Origin: Sporolactobacillus pectinivorans | GTDB taxonomy: Bacteria; Bacillota; Bacilli; Bacillales; Sporolactobacillaceae | Length of the DNA: 64,000 nucleotides | NCBI RefSeq assembly: GCF_002802965.1 | Contig: NZ_NXGA01000001.1 | Coordinates: 2,907,522-2,971,521 of the forward strand | Reading direction: 5' to 3' | Part shown: positions 47,611 to 56,899 of the stretch, one piece after another | Numbering within the stretch: the stretch's first letter is position 1 | How the letters are laid out: every line of letters begins with the position of its first letter | Made by a program: the position numbers and the translations under genes | The notes under the pieces: generated by a model | The model's database searches: none | Seen by the model: the letters and a program-made list of their open reading frames with translations, nothing else | What the model was told of the DNA's origin: nothing

Positions 47611-47676
47611 TTTCTGTCCTCCCTTCCATCTTCACTTTAACATGGAAAAAGTGAATTTTGAAAGGTATTTTCTGAC

Positions 47677-47712
47677 AAAAAAAGAATCCCCACATCGTCC
47701 GTCGCGGAGACT
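47677..47712 (-). terminator. Terminator after mccB
   Basis: AGTCTCCGC/GTGGGGATTCT stem with a small bulge and wobbles, followed by seven T on the minus strand, about 20 bp past the mccB stop. Confidence 0.65.
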
Positions 47713-47733
47713 CTTAATATTTTTTAAGATCCG

Positions 47734-48870
47734 TTAATCGTCCAAAGCCTGTTTCAGATCGGCAATCAAATCTTCAGCATCTTCAATGCCGACGGAAAGA
47801 CGGATTAGGCCGTCGGTAATTCCAAGCGCTTCTCTCCGCGGTTTTGGAATCGATGCGTGCGTCATCTTAGCAGGGACAGAAATCAGGCTTTCAACGGCGC
47901 CTAAACTTTCAGCGAGCGTAAAATATTTCACCTTTGCCAGAAGACGATCCGCGGCATCACCGCTTCCCGCGTCAAAAGAGATCATGCCTCCGAAGCCTTC
48001 AGACTGTCTTTCAGCCAGCTCATGCCCCGGATGATGCTGTAAACCGGGATAGTAAACTTTAACTACCTTTGGATGCGCATCAAGAAATTCAGCAATTTTC
48101 CGCGCATTTGATTCGATCTGCTCCATTCTCAAAGCAAGAGTTTTAACTCCTCTAATCAGCAACCAGGCGTCCTGCGGTCCCGGAATTGCCCCAACAGAAT
48201 TTTGAATGAATCCCAGTCTGTCTGCAAAGTCGTCGTCATTCACAGCAACCAGACCCGCTACGACATCGCTGTGCCCGCCGATATATTTCGTAGCGCTGTG
48301 AAGAACGATATCGGCACCAAGCAGCAGAGGATGCTGCCAGTACGGAGTCGCAAATGTATTGTCAACAATCAGAAGCAGACCCTTCCGATGCGCGAGGACA
48401 GCCGTTTTCTTAATATCCGTAATTTTAAGAAGCGGATTGGTCGGTGTTTCAAGATAGATGGCCCGCGTCTTCTCCGTAATCGCCGTTTCTATTTTTTCCT
48501 GGTCACTGGTGTCGACAAAGGTTGCCGTTATGCCCAGTCTTTTGAATACTTTGTCAATAACCCTGAAGGTTCCGCCGTATACATCATCCGTGATCACAAT
48601 GTGATCGCCGCTGTTGAGCAGCATCAGAACAGACGAAATTGCCGCCATTCCGGAACCGAATGCGAATCCGGCTTTGCCGAATTCGAGCTCTTTGATCAGA
48701 ACTTCCAAAGCACGGCGCGTCGGATTCGCCGTGCGTGAATAATCATAGCCTTTTGTAACCCCGACTGCTTCCTGTTTGTATGTGCTGGTTTGATAGATCG
48801 GCACGGTCACGCTGCCCGTGTAGTCGTCACCGAAAATGCCTGCATGTATCACTTTCGTTTTTGGCTTCAA
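47734..48870 (-). CDS. mccB: Cystathionine/homocysteine gamma-lyase MccB
   Basis: PLP enzyme of the Cys/Met metabolism family; with MccA it turns homocysteine into cysteine (reverse transsulfuration), and it may release H2S from homocysteine. YDYSRTANPTRRALE (about 43-57), FGSGMAAISSVL (about 70-81), PLP-lysine in LHSATKYIGGHSDVVAG (about 190-206), and SLGAVESLISVPAKMTH near the C-terminus. TTG 48870, with AGAGGAGAG eight bases upstream, aligns with the MKKKT start of B. subtilis MccB; the frame is open back to 48918 over the mccA end. 378 aa. Confidence 0.95.
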   Translation of the reverse strand: MKPKTKVIHAGIFGDDYTGSVTVPIYQTSTYKQEAVGVTKGYDYSRTANPTRRALEVLIKELEFGKAGFAFGSGMAAISSVLMLLNSGDHIVITDDVYGGTFRVIDKVFKRLGITATFVDTSDQEKIETAITEKTRAIYLETPTNPLLKITDIKKTAVLAHRKGLLLIVDNTFATPYWQHPLLLGADIVLHSATKYIGGHSDVVAGLVAVNDDDFADRLGFIQNSVGAIPGPQDAWLLIRGVKTLALRMEQIESNARKIAEFLDAHPKVVKVYYPGLQHHPGHELAERQSEGFGGMISFDAGSGDAADRLLAKVKYFTLAESLGAVESLISVPAKMTHASIPKPRREALGITDGLIRLSVGIEDAEDLIADLKQALDD

Positions 48871-48898
48871 AACTTTTCTCTCCTCTTTGCTCCACGTA

Positions 48899-49822
48899 TT
48901 ATCCGTATATTTTTTCACTTAAATAGCGTTCGCTCGAATCCGGGAAAAGGACAACAATGTTGCTGCCCGGTTCAGCCGTATCCGCTTCGAGCAGTGCTGC
49001 ATGCAGCGCTGCTCCCGAAGAGCTGCCGACCAGCAATCCTTCTCTGCGCGCGACTTCACTCAACCTTCGGAAAGCGTCATCGTCACTGACCGTATGAATA
49101 GCACCAAAATACTCGGTTTTGACAAATGACGGAATAAATTCCATACCAATGCCCTCAGTCCGGTGAGGCGCCGATTTGCCCCCGTTCAAAATGGATCCGA
49201 CAGGTTCAACAACAGCCGCCTTGATCTTAGGATTTTTGCTTTTCAGATAAGAGGCAACCCCGGTAAATGTGCCTCCTGTACCGGCGCCAGCAACAAAAAC
49301 ATCGACTTTTCCATGCAAATCTTCCCAGATTTCCGGACCAAGCGTGTCAAAATAAGCCTCGGGATTTTCATCATTGGCAAATTGATTCGGGCAATAACTG
49401 CCAGGAATCTCACGGACAAGCTGCTGCGCCCTGGCAATGGCTCCGGCCATCCCCTTTTCAGTCTCAGTGTGGACCACTTCTGCACCCAAAGCCTTCATCA
49501 GTGTTTGTTTTTCTGCACTGAACTTCTCAGGCACGCAGAAGATAACATGAATGCCCTTTCCTACAGCTGCCAGTGCAATGCCAATTCCGGTGTTTCCGGC
49601 TGTAGGCTCTATCAAAGTTCCACCCGTTTTAAGCCTGCCTGAAGCCAGCGCTTTCCCAACAAATTTTTCTCCCAGACGGTCTTTGACACTGCCGCCTGGA
49701 TTTAAGTATTCGCATTTCGCGTACAAGTGCACGCCTTCCGGGATCTGAAATGCATTTAATTCGACCAGCGGAGTCCTGCCGACCAGTTCGTGCACACTCC
49801 GGTATACTGCCAATCCTGTCAC
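48899..49822 (-). CDS. mccA: O-acetylserine-dependent cystathionine beta-synthase MccA
   Basis: PLP enzyme of the CysK/CBS family. PLP-lysine in NPGGSVKDRLG (about 41-51), phosphate loop GTGGTFTG (about 173-180), GNTGIG (about 75). Its pairing with mccB and mtnN indicates the homocysteine-using MccA role, not plain cysteine synthase. GTG 49822 is the first start; TTG 49813 has GGGGTG at a better distance and may be the true one (304 aa). Confidence 0.92.
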   Translation of the reverse strand: MTGLAVYRSVHELVGRTPLVELNAFQIPEGVHLYAKCEYLNPGGSVKDRLGEKFVGKALASGRLKTGGTLIEPTAGNTGIGIALAAVGKGIHVIFCVPEKFSAEKQTLMKALGAEVVHTETEKGMAGAIARAQQLVREIPGSYCPNQFANDENPEAYFDTLGPEIWEDLHGKVDVFVAGAGTGGTFTGVASYLKSKNPKIKAAVVEPVGSILNGGKSAPHRTEGIGMEFIPSFVKTEYFGAIHTVSDDDAFRRLSEVARREGLLVGSSSGAALHAALLEADTAEPGSNIVVLFPDSSERYLSEKIYG

Positions 49823-49962
49823 CCCATTTATCGATTTAATAAAAGTCCCGGCTGGACTGACAACAGTCGTTAGCCGGAAAATGTGCTGGAATGTTAGTCA
49901 GGCAGTCCCTGCCCGCGTACCGGTCAATGATCATCTGTTTTATATAAATGGAGCTCAGCCGC

Positions 49963-50691
49963 TTATTTTGCATGATTCTCCGCCCCGCTATGTTTTTTTA
50001 GTTCTCTCAGCAATGCAAGAACGAATTGTGCAGAATGTTTCGCCGCAGTTTCCAGAAACTGCTCAAAAGAAATATCGGATTTTTTACCGGCGATATCAGA
50101 TAACGCACGCACAATCAGAAAGGGGACATTAAACTGGAAGCATACTTGGGCAATGGCAGCCGCTTCCATTTCTACTGCCTTCACTTCCGGGAACTGTGTT
50201 TTAAGCTTCATGATGCGCTTCGGATCAGCCATAAATGAATCTCCAGTTGCAATCTTTCCTTTGACAATCAGATGCTTTTCCAGCGCTGAAGAAGCCGCCG
50301 ACTCAGCGAGTTCTGAAAGTCTCCGATCGGGAACATAAACAGCTGGCATCCCCGGCACCTGGCCGGGAGCGTAGCCGAATGCGGTGGCATCTGCATCATG
50401 ATAAATCACGCCTGAAGAAATGACGACATCGCCGATATTCAGCGAAACGTCAGTCCCTCCCGCCGAACCAGTATTAATGACAACATCAGGATGAAAACGA
50501 TCAATCAAGAGCGCAGTGCCCAGCGCAGCATTTACTTTGCCTATCCCTGATTGAAGCAACACGGTTTCAAAACCTTCAAGACTGCCGCAGTAAAAGCGGG
50601 AATGAGCCACTTCTACTTTCATAACCTCAGTCATTTCTCCTTTTAAAATTTCTACTTCTTCCTCCATAGCACCGATTAACCCGATTTTCAT
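49963..50691 (-). CDS. mtnN: 5'-methylthioadenosine/S-adenosylhomocysteine nucleosidase MtnN
   Basis: Cleaves MTA and SAH to adenine and the thioribose or ribosyl-homocysteine. It starts MKIGLIGAMEEEVEILK with the catalytic Glu of this loop. NTGSAGG (about 74), a C-terminal VEMEAAAIAQVCFQF (about 171-185) binding the ribose, and the catalytic Asp in VRALSDIAGKK (about 195) are all present. ATG 50691 follows GAAGGACG; the open frame upstream overlaps yrrT. 242 aa. Confidence 0.96.
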   Translation of the reverse strand: MKIGLIGAMEEEVEILKGEMTEVMKVEVAHSRFYCGSLEGFETVLLQSGIGKVNAALGTALLIDRFHPDVVINTGSAGGTDVSLNIGDVVISSGVIYHDADATAFGYAPGQVPGMPAVYVPDRRLSELAESAASSALEKHLIVKGKIATGDSFMADPKRIMKLKTQFPEVKAVEMEAAAIAQVCFQFNVPFLIVRALSDIAGKKSDISFEQFLETAAKHSAQFVLALLRELKKHSGAENHAK

Positions 50692-50707
50692 CTTCAACGT
50701 CCTTCCG

Positions 50708-51352
50708 TCACACGTTCTTCTTTTCAGCAATAATCAACCAGGCAAACTGATTCAATTGCTTAAAATAAGGCACAAAGTGGTATCTGCGAAAGATTTGATA
50801 CATTTCCGAACGCAGTGGATAATATTCTGTCTGTAAATCTTTCAGCAGATGGAAATAACCCTTTTCGTTTGCCCAATGCCGTATCCTGCGCTTTTCAAGC
50901 TCCGTGTCAAATAATGTATCTGCAAAAACAATTCTACCATGATCAGCAAGAAAAGCATGATATTTTTTGACAGCCCTGTCTTTCTCGTCGGCAGTCAGGT
51001 GGTGAAAGGCAAAAGTGCTGATTATTGTGTCGATGGGCTGTCCGGGATCCGGAAAATCAAGAAAATCCCCATCAGAAATTTCCAGCCCGGGAATTTTTTC
51101 AAGGGCAATTCTACGCATATTCTGAGAGGGTTCAATGCCAAACACAATCAGTTTTCTATCAATCAATTTTTGAGTCAGATTGCCTGTTCCCGTTCCAAAT
51201 TCCAGCACAGTTCCGCGGGCCTGTTTAGCAGCCTCCTCCAGAATAGAATCGTAAGACCTAAACACTTCCCTATATTCAGGGTCTTCGCCTGCCACTGTTT
51301 GATCATAATGATCTGCCCATTTTTCAAATGCCCCGATAAATTCCCGCCCCAT
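50708..51352 (-). CDS. yrrT: SAM-dependent methyltransferase YrrT
   Basis: Class I methyltransferase of 214 aa; the target is not defined. It opens with FIGAFEKWADHYD, motif I is VLEFGTGTGNLTQKL (about 49-63), and ISTFAFHHLTADEK (about 112-125) is the motif IV region. It is first in the yrrT-mtnN-mccA-mccB unit; in B. subtilis this operon is repressed by CymR when cysteine is plentiful. GGAGTGATT precedes ATG 51352. I could not place a CymR site with confidence. Confidence 0.92.
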   Translation of the reverse strand: MGREFIGAFEKWADHYDQTVAGEDPEYREVFRSYDSILEEAAKQARGTVLEFGTGTGNLTQKLIDRKLIVFGIEPSQNMRRIALEKIPGLEISDGDFLDFPDPGQPIDTIISTFAFHHLTADEKDRAVKKYHAFLADHGRIVFADTLFDTELEKRRIRHWANEKGYFHLLKDLQTEYYPLRSEMYQIFRRYHFVPYFKQLNQFAWLIIAEKKNV

Positions 51353-51479
51353 TATTTATAATCACTCCATTAGTTGTCAGCCTTCAAATAAATTCTTATA
51401 ATATTAGTATGATTAATTGGTTTAATGGTTTCAAAATATCACATTTTCATTTGGTTTTCAATCCATGCGTACCGAGATT

Positions 51480-51619
51480 CGAAAATTGCGGGCTTCTTTA
51501 TGCAAATGCCGATTTTTACACTTTCGATTCATTTTTAACTTGATTCGGTTTGATTTCTTCTTAATTCAGTTCAGTTTCGTTCATTTCGGTTCGGCTTTAA
51601 CTCAGTTCAGTTCAATTAT
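51480..51619. repeat. Degenerate TTCAGTTC/TTCGGTT repeat tract
   Basis: The plus strand is pyrimidine-rich, with recurring 5-8 base units (TTCAGTTCAG, TTCGTTCATTTCGGTTCGG, CTCAGTTCAGTTCA). It lies between the yrrS terminator and the yrrT promoter region, and is not coding. Confidence 0.45.
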
Positions 51620-51652
51620 AAAAAAACTGCCACCTGCAAAGGCAGATGACAG
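51620..51652 (-). terminator. Strong terminator of yrrS
   Basis: An 11-bp stem CTGTCATCTGC/GCAGGTGGCAG (two G-U pairs) with a 4-base loop and seven T on the minus strand. Confidence 0.92.
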
Positions 51653-51682
51653 CAAACAAATAATTAAATGAACAGTCTATTA

Positions 51683-52258
51683 TTAACCGGGCTTTTTTAC
51701 ATTATCAGCCTGCCATTTTCCATTTTGATAAATCAGATGGACAACATAAATCGAACTTTGCGCACCCTTCGGTGAAACACGTGCCAGCGAGCTGTTTGTT
51801 GAGCCACCGTTTCCCAGCCAAAGGATGGTCATATTGCTCACCGGGATTCCTGTCGCATCTGAAATCGCCTGGACTTGTGCATTCCAGTCGGCCGTTCCTA
51901 TATCATAAGAAGCCTGATGGTTCTCATCCGATACTTGTGAAGAGCTGGATGAATTGCTTCCAGATGACGTATCATTGGAGACCTGACCTGAATCGGACTG
52001 GCTGCTGTCAGCGGACGAGCTCTCGCTCTTCCCCTGTGATGAAGATGAACTGCCTGCGCTTGCCTGTGCCTGAGATTTTGCGGGCTGGGCGGCAGGCTGC
52101 GAATTGGACGAATTATTAAATACTGCAATGAGAATGATGCATCCGACTGCCAGAATCAGAAGTGAAACGATACCGATCGTCCAGTTCAGCAGCCTGTCTG
52201 TTTTATTTCTTCGCTGTTCAACCCGAGATGAGGCCCCATTCCCTCTCTGGTTTCTCAT
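51683..52258 (-). CDS. yrrS: YrrS family protein (DUF1510)
   Basis: A 191-aa protein with a basic cytosolic N-terminus, one membrane helix (about 26-47, WTIGIVSLLILAVGCIILIA), a Ser-rich external linker (about 50-115), and a C-terminal DUF1510 domain (about 115-190, with DWNAQVQAISDATGIP). In B. subtilis yrrS lies beside the penicillin-binding protein gene pbpI, suggesting an envelope role; pbpI is missing here. AGGGAGGATG precedes ATG 52258. Confidence 0.88.
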   Translation of the reverse strand: MRNQRGNGASSRVEQRRNKTDRLLNWTIGIVSLLILAVGCIILIAVFNNSSNSQPAAQPAKSQAQASAGSSSSSQGKSESSSADSSQSDSGQVSNDTSSGSNSSSSSQVSDENHQASYDIGTADWNAQVQAISDATGIPVSNMTILWLGNGGSTNSSLARVSPKGAQSSIYVVHLIYQNGKWQADNVKKPG

Positions 52259-52576
52259 TCAAACATCCTCCCTTCCTGCAGAAGCGTCAAACCTTCCAGC
52301 TGCTGCAAGGACCCATCTACATCCTTTGGCTCTGAAAAAGCCGGATATTCCATGATTATCGGTTTTTCCCTGATTATACTTTTCGAAATAAACCATTTGT
52401 CCTGTCTGTCGGTCTGTAAATTAAGGAATTGCCTGCTTTCCTACACTATGCCGTGCACCCCTGACTATTCAGGGTCAACCGAAATATTCCTGCCAGAAAT
52501 AAAGCGCAAGCTGTTACGCCGACCTGACGCAAGGTTTGCGCTTACATTATATTTTCCGTCTAAACGCTGAAAAAAA
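52259..52576. other. Intergenic gap between yrrS and greA
   Basis: About 320 bp where pbpI (yrrR) lies in B. subtilis. I see no gene or clear remnant of a penicillin-binding protein. It contains two dyads: CCCTGA/TCAGGG (52459-52474) and AAGCGCAA/TTGCGCTT (52502-52543). The second may help terminate greA transcripts, although its T-run is short. Confidence 0.5.
52502..52543. terminator. Inverted repeat after greA, possible terminator
   Basis: AAGCGCAA/TTGCGCTT arms with smaller nested dyads, 34 bp beyond the greA stop; followed on the minus strand by TATTTC only. Confidence 0.4.
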
Positions 52577-53047
52577 TCATTCAACCTTCAGAATTTTAAC
52601 ACGGATATCTCCGCCGGGCGTATTGACGCTGACTTCCTCACCGACAGACAGACCAATCAATCCTTTCGCCATGGGCGAATCATTTGAAATTTTACCCGCA
52701 AAAGGATCCGATTCCGCACTGCCGACGATCTGATACGTCTCTTCCTCGCCGTCAGGCAACTCCTTGAAAGTGACCGATTTGCCAATCTTGACGACATCAG
52801 TCGTTTCATCGTCTTCGATAATGACAGAATTACGAATCATTAACTCAAGCTGCTGTATTCTTGCCTCGACGAAAGCCTGTTCATCCTTGGCTGCATCATA
52901 CTCGGAGTTTTCAGACAGGTCGCCAAATCCGCGGGCAATTTTAATTCTTTCTACAACTTCCTTGCGTTTTTCAGTTTTGAGATAAACCAGTTCCTGCTCA
53001 AGCTTTGCTTTTCCTTCAGCCGTCATGTAATGAAGCTTTTCTGCCAT
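52577..53047 (-). CDS. greA: Transcription elongation factor GreA
   Basis: Rescues backtracked RNA polymerase by stimulating transcript cleavage. A 156-aa protein with an N-terminal coiled coil (about 1-75) ending in the acidic tip ([20 protein letters not shown], about 42-61), which enters the secondary channel, and a C-terminal FKBP-like domain ([16 protein letters not shown]). Preceded by TTAGGAGCG. Confidence 0.97.
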   Translation of the reverse strand: MAEKLHYMTAEGKAKLEQELVYLKTEKRKEVVERIKIARGFGDLSENSEYDAAKDEQAFVEARIQQLELMIRNSVIIEDDETTDVVKIGKSVTFKELPDGEEETYQIVGSAESDPFAGKISNDSPMAKGLIGLSVGEEVSVNTPGGDIRVKILKVE

Positions 53048-53126
53048 ATAAGTTCACGCTCCTAACTAAAATTATCCATACATATTATAGCCAATAATTA
53101 TTCCAAAGACCGGTATGCGCCAAGTC

Positions 53127-53774
53127 TCAGTCCGGCGGCTGGGCATCCCTGTTGCTTAGAACCGCACGTATTTTAGTTGCCATCAAGTCAATTGCAACGG
53201 AATTTTTTCCGCCCTCGGGAATAATGATATCTGCATAGCGCTTGGTTGGTTCAACAAACTGAAGATGCATCGGGCGTACTGCAGTAAGATATTGATTAAT
53301 GACCGACTCGACACTTCTTCCGCGTTCTTCAGTATCGCGCAACAGGCGGCGAATAATCCGCAGATCAGAGTCCGTATCAACAAATACCTTAATATCCATC
53401 AGATCCCGGAGACGCTTATCTTCAAGGATTAGAATTCCCTCGAGAATAATTACATCTTTAGGATCAACGGGTACAATTTTATCAGATCTTGTATGTACTG
53501 TATAGTCATACACCGGTTTTTTTATCGGGTGGAACTTCAGCAGCTCTTTAATTTGCGCGATCAGCAGATCGGTATCAAAAGCCAGCGGATGATCATAATT
53601 AGTGAGCAGGCGCTCTTCAAAGGGCTTATCATCCTGTGCTTTATAATAGGAATCCTGCTGAATCACTGCTATGGACCGATCGGAAAAGCTCCGGTAAATC
53701 TCGCTGGCGACTGTGGTTTTCCCGGAGCCGGAGCCACCGGCCACACCGATCACAATTGGCTTTCTTCTTTTCAT
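53127..53774 (-). CDS. udk: Uridine kinase
   Basis: Phosphorylates uridine and cytidine in salvage. P-loop [15 protein letters not shown] (about 9-23), QQDSYYK (about 39), YDHPLAFD (about 60), and the LID-region Arg-rich helix [15 protein letters not shown] (about 155-169). 215 aa. Its ATG overlaps the trmR stop by four bases. Confidence 0.97.
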   Translation of the reverse strand: MKRRKPIVIGVAGGSGSGKTTVASEIYRSFSDRSIAVIQQDSYYKAQDDKPFEERLLTNYDHPLAFDTDLLIAQIKELLKFHPIKKPVYDYTVHTRSDKIVPVDPKDVIILEGILILEDKRLRDLMDIKVFVDTDSDLRIIRRLLRDTEERGRSVESVINQYLTAVRPMHLQFVEPTKRYADIIIPEGGKNSVAIDLMATKIRAVLSNRDAQPPD

Positions 53775-54451
53775 CTTGCGCTCCCCTCCACAGATTCAGG
53801 TCCATGCTTTTTGGTACTGACCGCGAGACCGTCGCCAACCGTCAGAAACACCGTCTCAAAATCATTGCGGGCTGCAAGAAAATGGTTAAAACAGTCCACT
53901 TTTTCGACGAGCCGGTGCAGTTGTTTCTTCCTCACGGTATCAATGTCACATACAAGTCCGTGGAAAAAAACATTATCTGTAACTATGACTCCTCCAGTTT
54001 TTAGAAAACGGGAATAGTCGAGAAACAAATGCTGATATTGTGCCTTGGCGGCATCAATCAGAATCAGATCAAAAGGGGCTGACTCACACACTTCCTGAAG
54101 ATCCGCAGTCGCGTCCCCTTCGACAACCCGGATGGATTGATCAAAACCGATCTCACTGATATTCTGCCGTGCTTCACGAATCATTTCCGGGTCACGCTCA
54201 ATTGAAACGATCCTTGCGCTGTCGCCCGCCGCGATCCGCATTCTGATTGCGGAGTAGCCAATGGCTGTCCCAAGTTCCAAAATCCGTGTGGCTTTCGTCC
54301 ACCGAATTAGCTGCTGAAGAAAAGCCATGGCTGACGGCTGCATAATCGGAATGTAAATTTCATGGGCTTTTTCTTCCATTCTTCGCAGCTGCTCATTTTC
54401 GGCAGTAGTGAATGCCGATGCATATCCGGATAATTTTTCAAAATCAATCAA
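53771..54451 (-). CDS. trmR: tRNA 5-hydroxyuridine methyltransferase TrmR (YrrM)
   Basis: O-methyltransferase family 3 protein of 226 aa. In B. subtilis TrmR methylates 5-hydroxyuridine at wobble position 34 to mo5U. Motif [17 protein letters not shown] (about 57-72), metal-binding [12 protein letters not shown] (about 129-140) and [10 protein letters not shown] (about 159). The hydroxylase genes trhP1 and trhP2 (yrrN, yrrO), which lie between trmR and udk in B. subtilis, are absent at this site. Confidence 0.9.
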   Translation of the reverse strand: MIDFEKLSGYASAFTTAENEQLRRMEEKAHEIYIPIMQPSAMAFLQQLIRWTKATRILELGTAIGYSAIRMRIAAGDSARIVSIERDPEMIREARQNISEIGFDQSIRVVEGDATADLQEVCESAPFDLILIDAAKAQYQHLFLDYSRFLKTGGVIVTDNVFFHGLVCDIDTVRKKQLHRLVEKVDCFNHFLAARNDFETVFLTVGDGLAVSTKKHGPESVEGSAR

Positions 54452-54516
54452 CCAGTTTTTCTTCCCTTCAAAGTATTACTACGGACGTAATCCATTTTCA
54501 CGTGATCGAGTCTCGG

Positions 54517-55608
54517 TCAGGATTTTTGAGCCCATTCATGTTGATATTTTGCAATAATGGCCTGCTGCTCGGCATAAGTTTTCGAATAATATATTTTTCC
54601 GTTTGGACGTGCATAAAAAAACAGATTATCTGACGGGACAGGTTCCAAGACTGCCTGAATCGCATTGGCTGCCGGACTGCCTATGGGTCCGACCGGTAAT
54701 CCCGGCTGGGTATAAGTATTGAACGGTGTATCTGTCTGCAGATCTTTCTGCGTATAATTCGTGATTCTCCTCTGCTCGCCATAGGCAACCGAAGGGTCCG
54801 TCTGCAGCTTCATCTTGAGCTTCAGGCGGTTGTAAAAGACACCGGCGATTTTCCCGCGGTTCGCCGCATCGGGCGCTTCCTGTTCAACCAGAGAGGCCAA
54901 CGTCAGTATTTTGTGCACGGAACCAAGCTGATTCGCGTTGATTTGCGATGAAAAGCGCTTAAGCGTCTGTCCGGTCTGACTCAGCATCGGGTCGACCATC
55001 TGGTCCAGTGTGAGAGGCTTTTTTCCTTTTGTAAAGCGATAAATTCCAGGGGAAAGATAACCTTCCAGTGGATAATCAATGCCCTTGGCAAGAATCTCAT
55101 CCGTCAGAAAAGGATAACGGCTCATATAATGTTTCCGGATGTATGTCCTGTCGCTTAAATCCTTCAGAATTTCTTTTTTATCAAGCCCGGAAACCTTTGC
55201 CATCTCTCCGGCAATTTCACTGACCCACATGTCTTGGCGAACATCCACCAACAGAATTATTCCGGGATGTTCTCCTTTTCCCAGAACGTCCATCATCCTG
55301 CTGACGGACATTTTCTGAGTAAATACATATTTCCCGGCACGATAATTGTTCCGGTGGTTCCATCTTGCGTAAAATTCAAATGCCCACGCCTGGCGAATCA
55401 GCCCTTTTTTCTGAAGTAACTGCCCAATATCTTTCAAAGACGATCCTGATGGAACAGTAATCGTTACCTCATGGCCATTGCGGCTGTTGACCGGGGTCAG
55501 CAGCCCGCTGTAATATTTTGAAAAACCCCAGGCTGAAACAGCGATTAAAACAATCACAATACCTGCTATAATTATGGCTAACCGCCATCGCAGTTTTGGC
55601 AACCTCAA
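54517..55608 (-). CDS. mltG: Endolytic murein transglycosylase MltG
   Basis: Membrane enzyme that cuts nascent glycan strands and ends elongation. N-terminal membrane helix (about 10-32), LysM-like/YceG head (TITVPSGSSLKDIGQLLQKKG, quoted in part: VPSGSSLKDIGQLLQKKG), and the catalytic domain with LASLVEQEA (about 258-266, catalytic Glu) and LQTDPSVAYG and TYTQPGLPVGPIGSP. TTG 55608 with GGAAGGGGG nine bases upstream is preferred; the first open codon, GTG 55650, overlaps a TATAAT box. 363 aa. Confidence 0.93.
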   Translation of the reverse strand: MRLPKLRWRLAIIIAGIVIVLIAVSAWGFSKYYSGLLTPVNSRNGHEVTITVPSGSSLKDIGQLLQKKGLIRQAWAFEFYARWNHRNNYRAGKYVFTQKMSVSRMMDVLGKGEHPGIILLVDVRQDMWVSEIAGEMAKVSGLDKKEILKDLSDRTYIRKHYMSRYPFLTDEILAKGIDYPLEGYLSPGIYRFTKGKKPLTLDQMVDPMLSQTGQTLKRFSSQINANQLGSVHKILTLASLVEQEAPDAANRGKIAGVFYNRLKLKMKLQTDPSVAYGEQRRITNYTQKDLQTDTPFNTYTQPGLPVGPIGSPAANAIQAVLEPVPSDNLFFYARPNGKIYYSKTYAEQQAIIAKYQHEWAQKS

Positions 55609-55641
55609 AACAAGCCGCCCCCTTCCAAGTATACCTCGTCC

Positions 55642-55647
55642 ATTATA
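55642..55647 (-). promoter_or_regulatory. Possible -10 element upstream of mltG
   Basis: A perfect TATAAT on the minus strand, 34 bp before the favoured TTG start; the -35 region is poor. Confidence 0.35.
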
Positions 55648-55746
55648 CACTAACTTTAATAAAAATCCGCCCTGATTTCGACAGAATTCGAACTTCTGAA
55701 CTGTTTATCAGACAAACTTAACTAATGAGAGCCGCTGTGCTTCAGA

Positions 55747-55799
55747 AAAACGGCCAACCAGCCGTATATTAAAAAGCCCCCGTTCTCAGCAGGGGCTTT
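55747..55799 (-). terminator. Tandem terminators of the alaS operon
   Basis: First AAAGCCCC/GGGGCTTT with TTTTT (55769-55799), then a weaker ACGGC/GCCGT stem with TTTTC (55747-55766), directly after yrzB. Confidence 0.85.
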
Positions 55800-55803
55800 C
55801 TGC

Positions 55804-56115
55804 TTATTCTTCTTCACTGAATGTATTGATCATTTCTTCAACGATATCCCATTCCTCATCAGTTTCAATAGGAAACAGTTTGAACTCATCGTCCTCTCCT
55901 TCATACCTGAAAGCAAAAACTTCTTCATCTTCATCCGTGCTGTCACTTTCTTCTTCCACCGGCGTCACAACGACATAGGATTTGTCCGTTTCCGGAACAT
56001 CAAAATAAAATAAGACGTCAAAAAGGCTTTCATCACCGTTCTGATCAGGGATTACAATCCGATCCTCTTCCTCACTGCTTGGCTGTATAATCGGATAATG
56101 ATTATGTTCACTCAT
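55804..56115 (-). CDS. yrzB: DUF1292 acidic protein YrzB
   Basis: A 103-aa very acidic protein of the DUF1292 family, with YVVVTPVEEESDS and DEEVFAFRYEGEDDE strand segments typical of YrzB. Function unknown. Its start overlaps ruvX by eight bases in the conserved alaS-yrzL-yrrK-yrzB order. Confidence 0.92.
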   Translation of the reverse strand: MSEHNHYPIIQPSSEEEDRIVIPDQNGDESLFDVLFYFDVPETDKSYVVVTPVEEESDSTDEDEEVFAFRYEGEDDEFKLFPIETDEEWDIVEEMINTFSEEE

Positions 56116-56545
56116 CTCTTTTTTTCTCCATTCTTTTTTTATCTAGATAACTTTGCAGAATCAATACCGCAGCTTCTTTGTCAATGACTTTTTTGCGCTT
56201 TTTTCGGCTCAAGTCGGCATCAATCAAAATACGTTCTGCTGCCGCAGTCGTCAAGCGTTCATCCCACATGTCAACCGGGAGATGAAACTTTCTCCGCGTG
56301 CTTTTGGCAAAACCTCTTGAGGCCTGCGCACGCGCAGTTTCTGTCCCAACAAGATCCATCGGGAGCCCGACGACGATGGAATCCACTTCGTATTGTTTAA
56401 TCAGTTCCTGCAACCGCTCAAAAAGCAGGTTTTTCTTATGTTCGACATAACGTATCGTTTCAATACCCTGCGCTGTCAGCTCCAGTGGATCGCTGATCGC
56501 TACGCCGACCGTCACCGAACCGAAATCCATGCCCATAATTCTCAT
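56108..56545 (-). CDS. ruvX: Putative Holliday junction resolvase RuvX (YqgF)
   Basis: YqgF-family RNase H-like nuclease, implicated in 16S rRNA 5'-end processing and possibly in Holliday junction cleavage. [18 protein letters not shown] (about 2-19) holds the first catalytic Asp, [12 protein letters not shown] (about 59-70) the central block, and [11 protein letters not shown] (about 94) the downstream acidic residue. ATG 56545 overlaps the ireB stop (ATGA); 145 aa. Confidence 0.95.
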   Translation of the reverse strand: MRIMGMDFGSVTVGVAISDPLELTAQGIETIRYVEHKKNLLFERLQELIKQYEVDSIVVGLPMDLVGTETARAQASRGFAKSTRRKFHLPVDMWDERLTTAAAERILIDADLSRKKRKKVIDKEAAVLILQSYLDKKRMEKKRDE

Positions 56546-56799
56546 TCTCTGTCCCACTTTTTCTTGAGGTAATAGGTGACCAGTTCCTCGATAATTTCAT
56601 CCCGCTCAATTCTTCGGATCAGCTTCCTTGCCTCTTTATGTCTGGGAATATAAGCGGGATCGCCGGAAATCAGATACCCGACGATCTGATTAATTGGATT
56701 ATAGCCCTTTTCTTCCAAAGCGTCATATACCTGAAACAGGACTTCGTGCACATTATGCCTGTCCTGATCGCCGAAGTTAAACATCATTGTTTTGTCCAA
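56542..56799 (-). CDS. yrzL: IreB family regulatory phosphoprotein (YrzL)
   Basis: Small helical protein of the UPF0297/IreB family; in enterococci IreB is phosphorylated by a PASTA kinase and affects cephalosporin resistance. [10 protein letters not shown] at the N-terminus (the TMxF threonine site) and the highly conserved [20 protein letters not shown] (about 31-50) identify it. TTG 56799, nine bases after GGGG, gives 85 aa; ATG 56805 is also in frame. It lies between alaS and ruvX. Confidence 0.93.
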   Translation of the reverse strand: MDKTMMFNFGDQDRHNVHEVLFQVYDALEEKGYNPINQIVGYLISGDPAYIPRHKEARKLIRRIERDEIIEELVTYYLKKKWDRE

Positions 56800-56899
56800 T
56801 ATCATCATCCCCTGTAAAGGCTGCATTCCCTAATGCATGCAATTCCCTTCAGATCACGTAAAGAAACTTCTTTCCCGGGCTTTATCTCGCACGCAGCAG

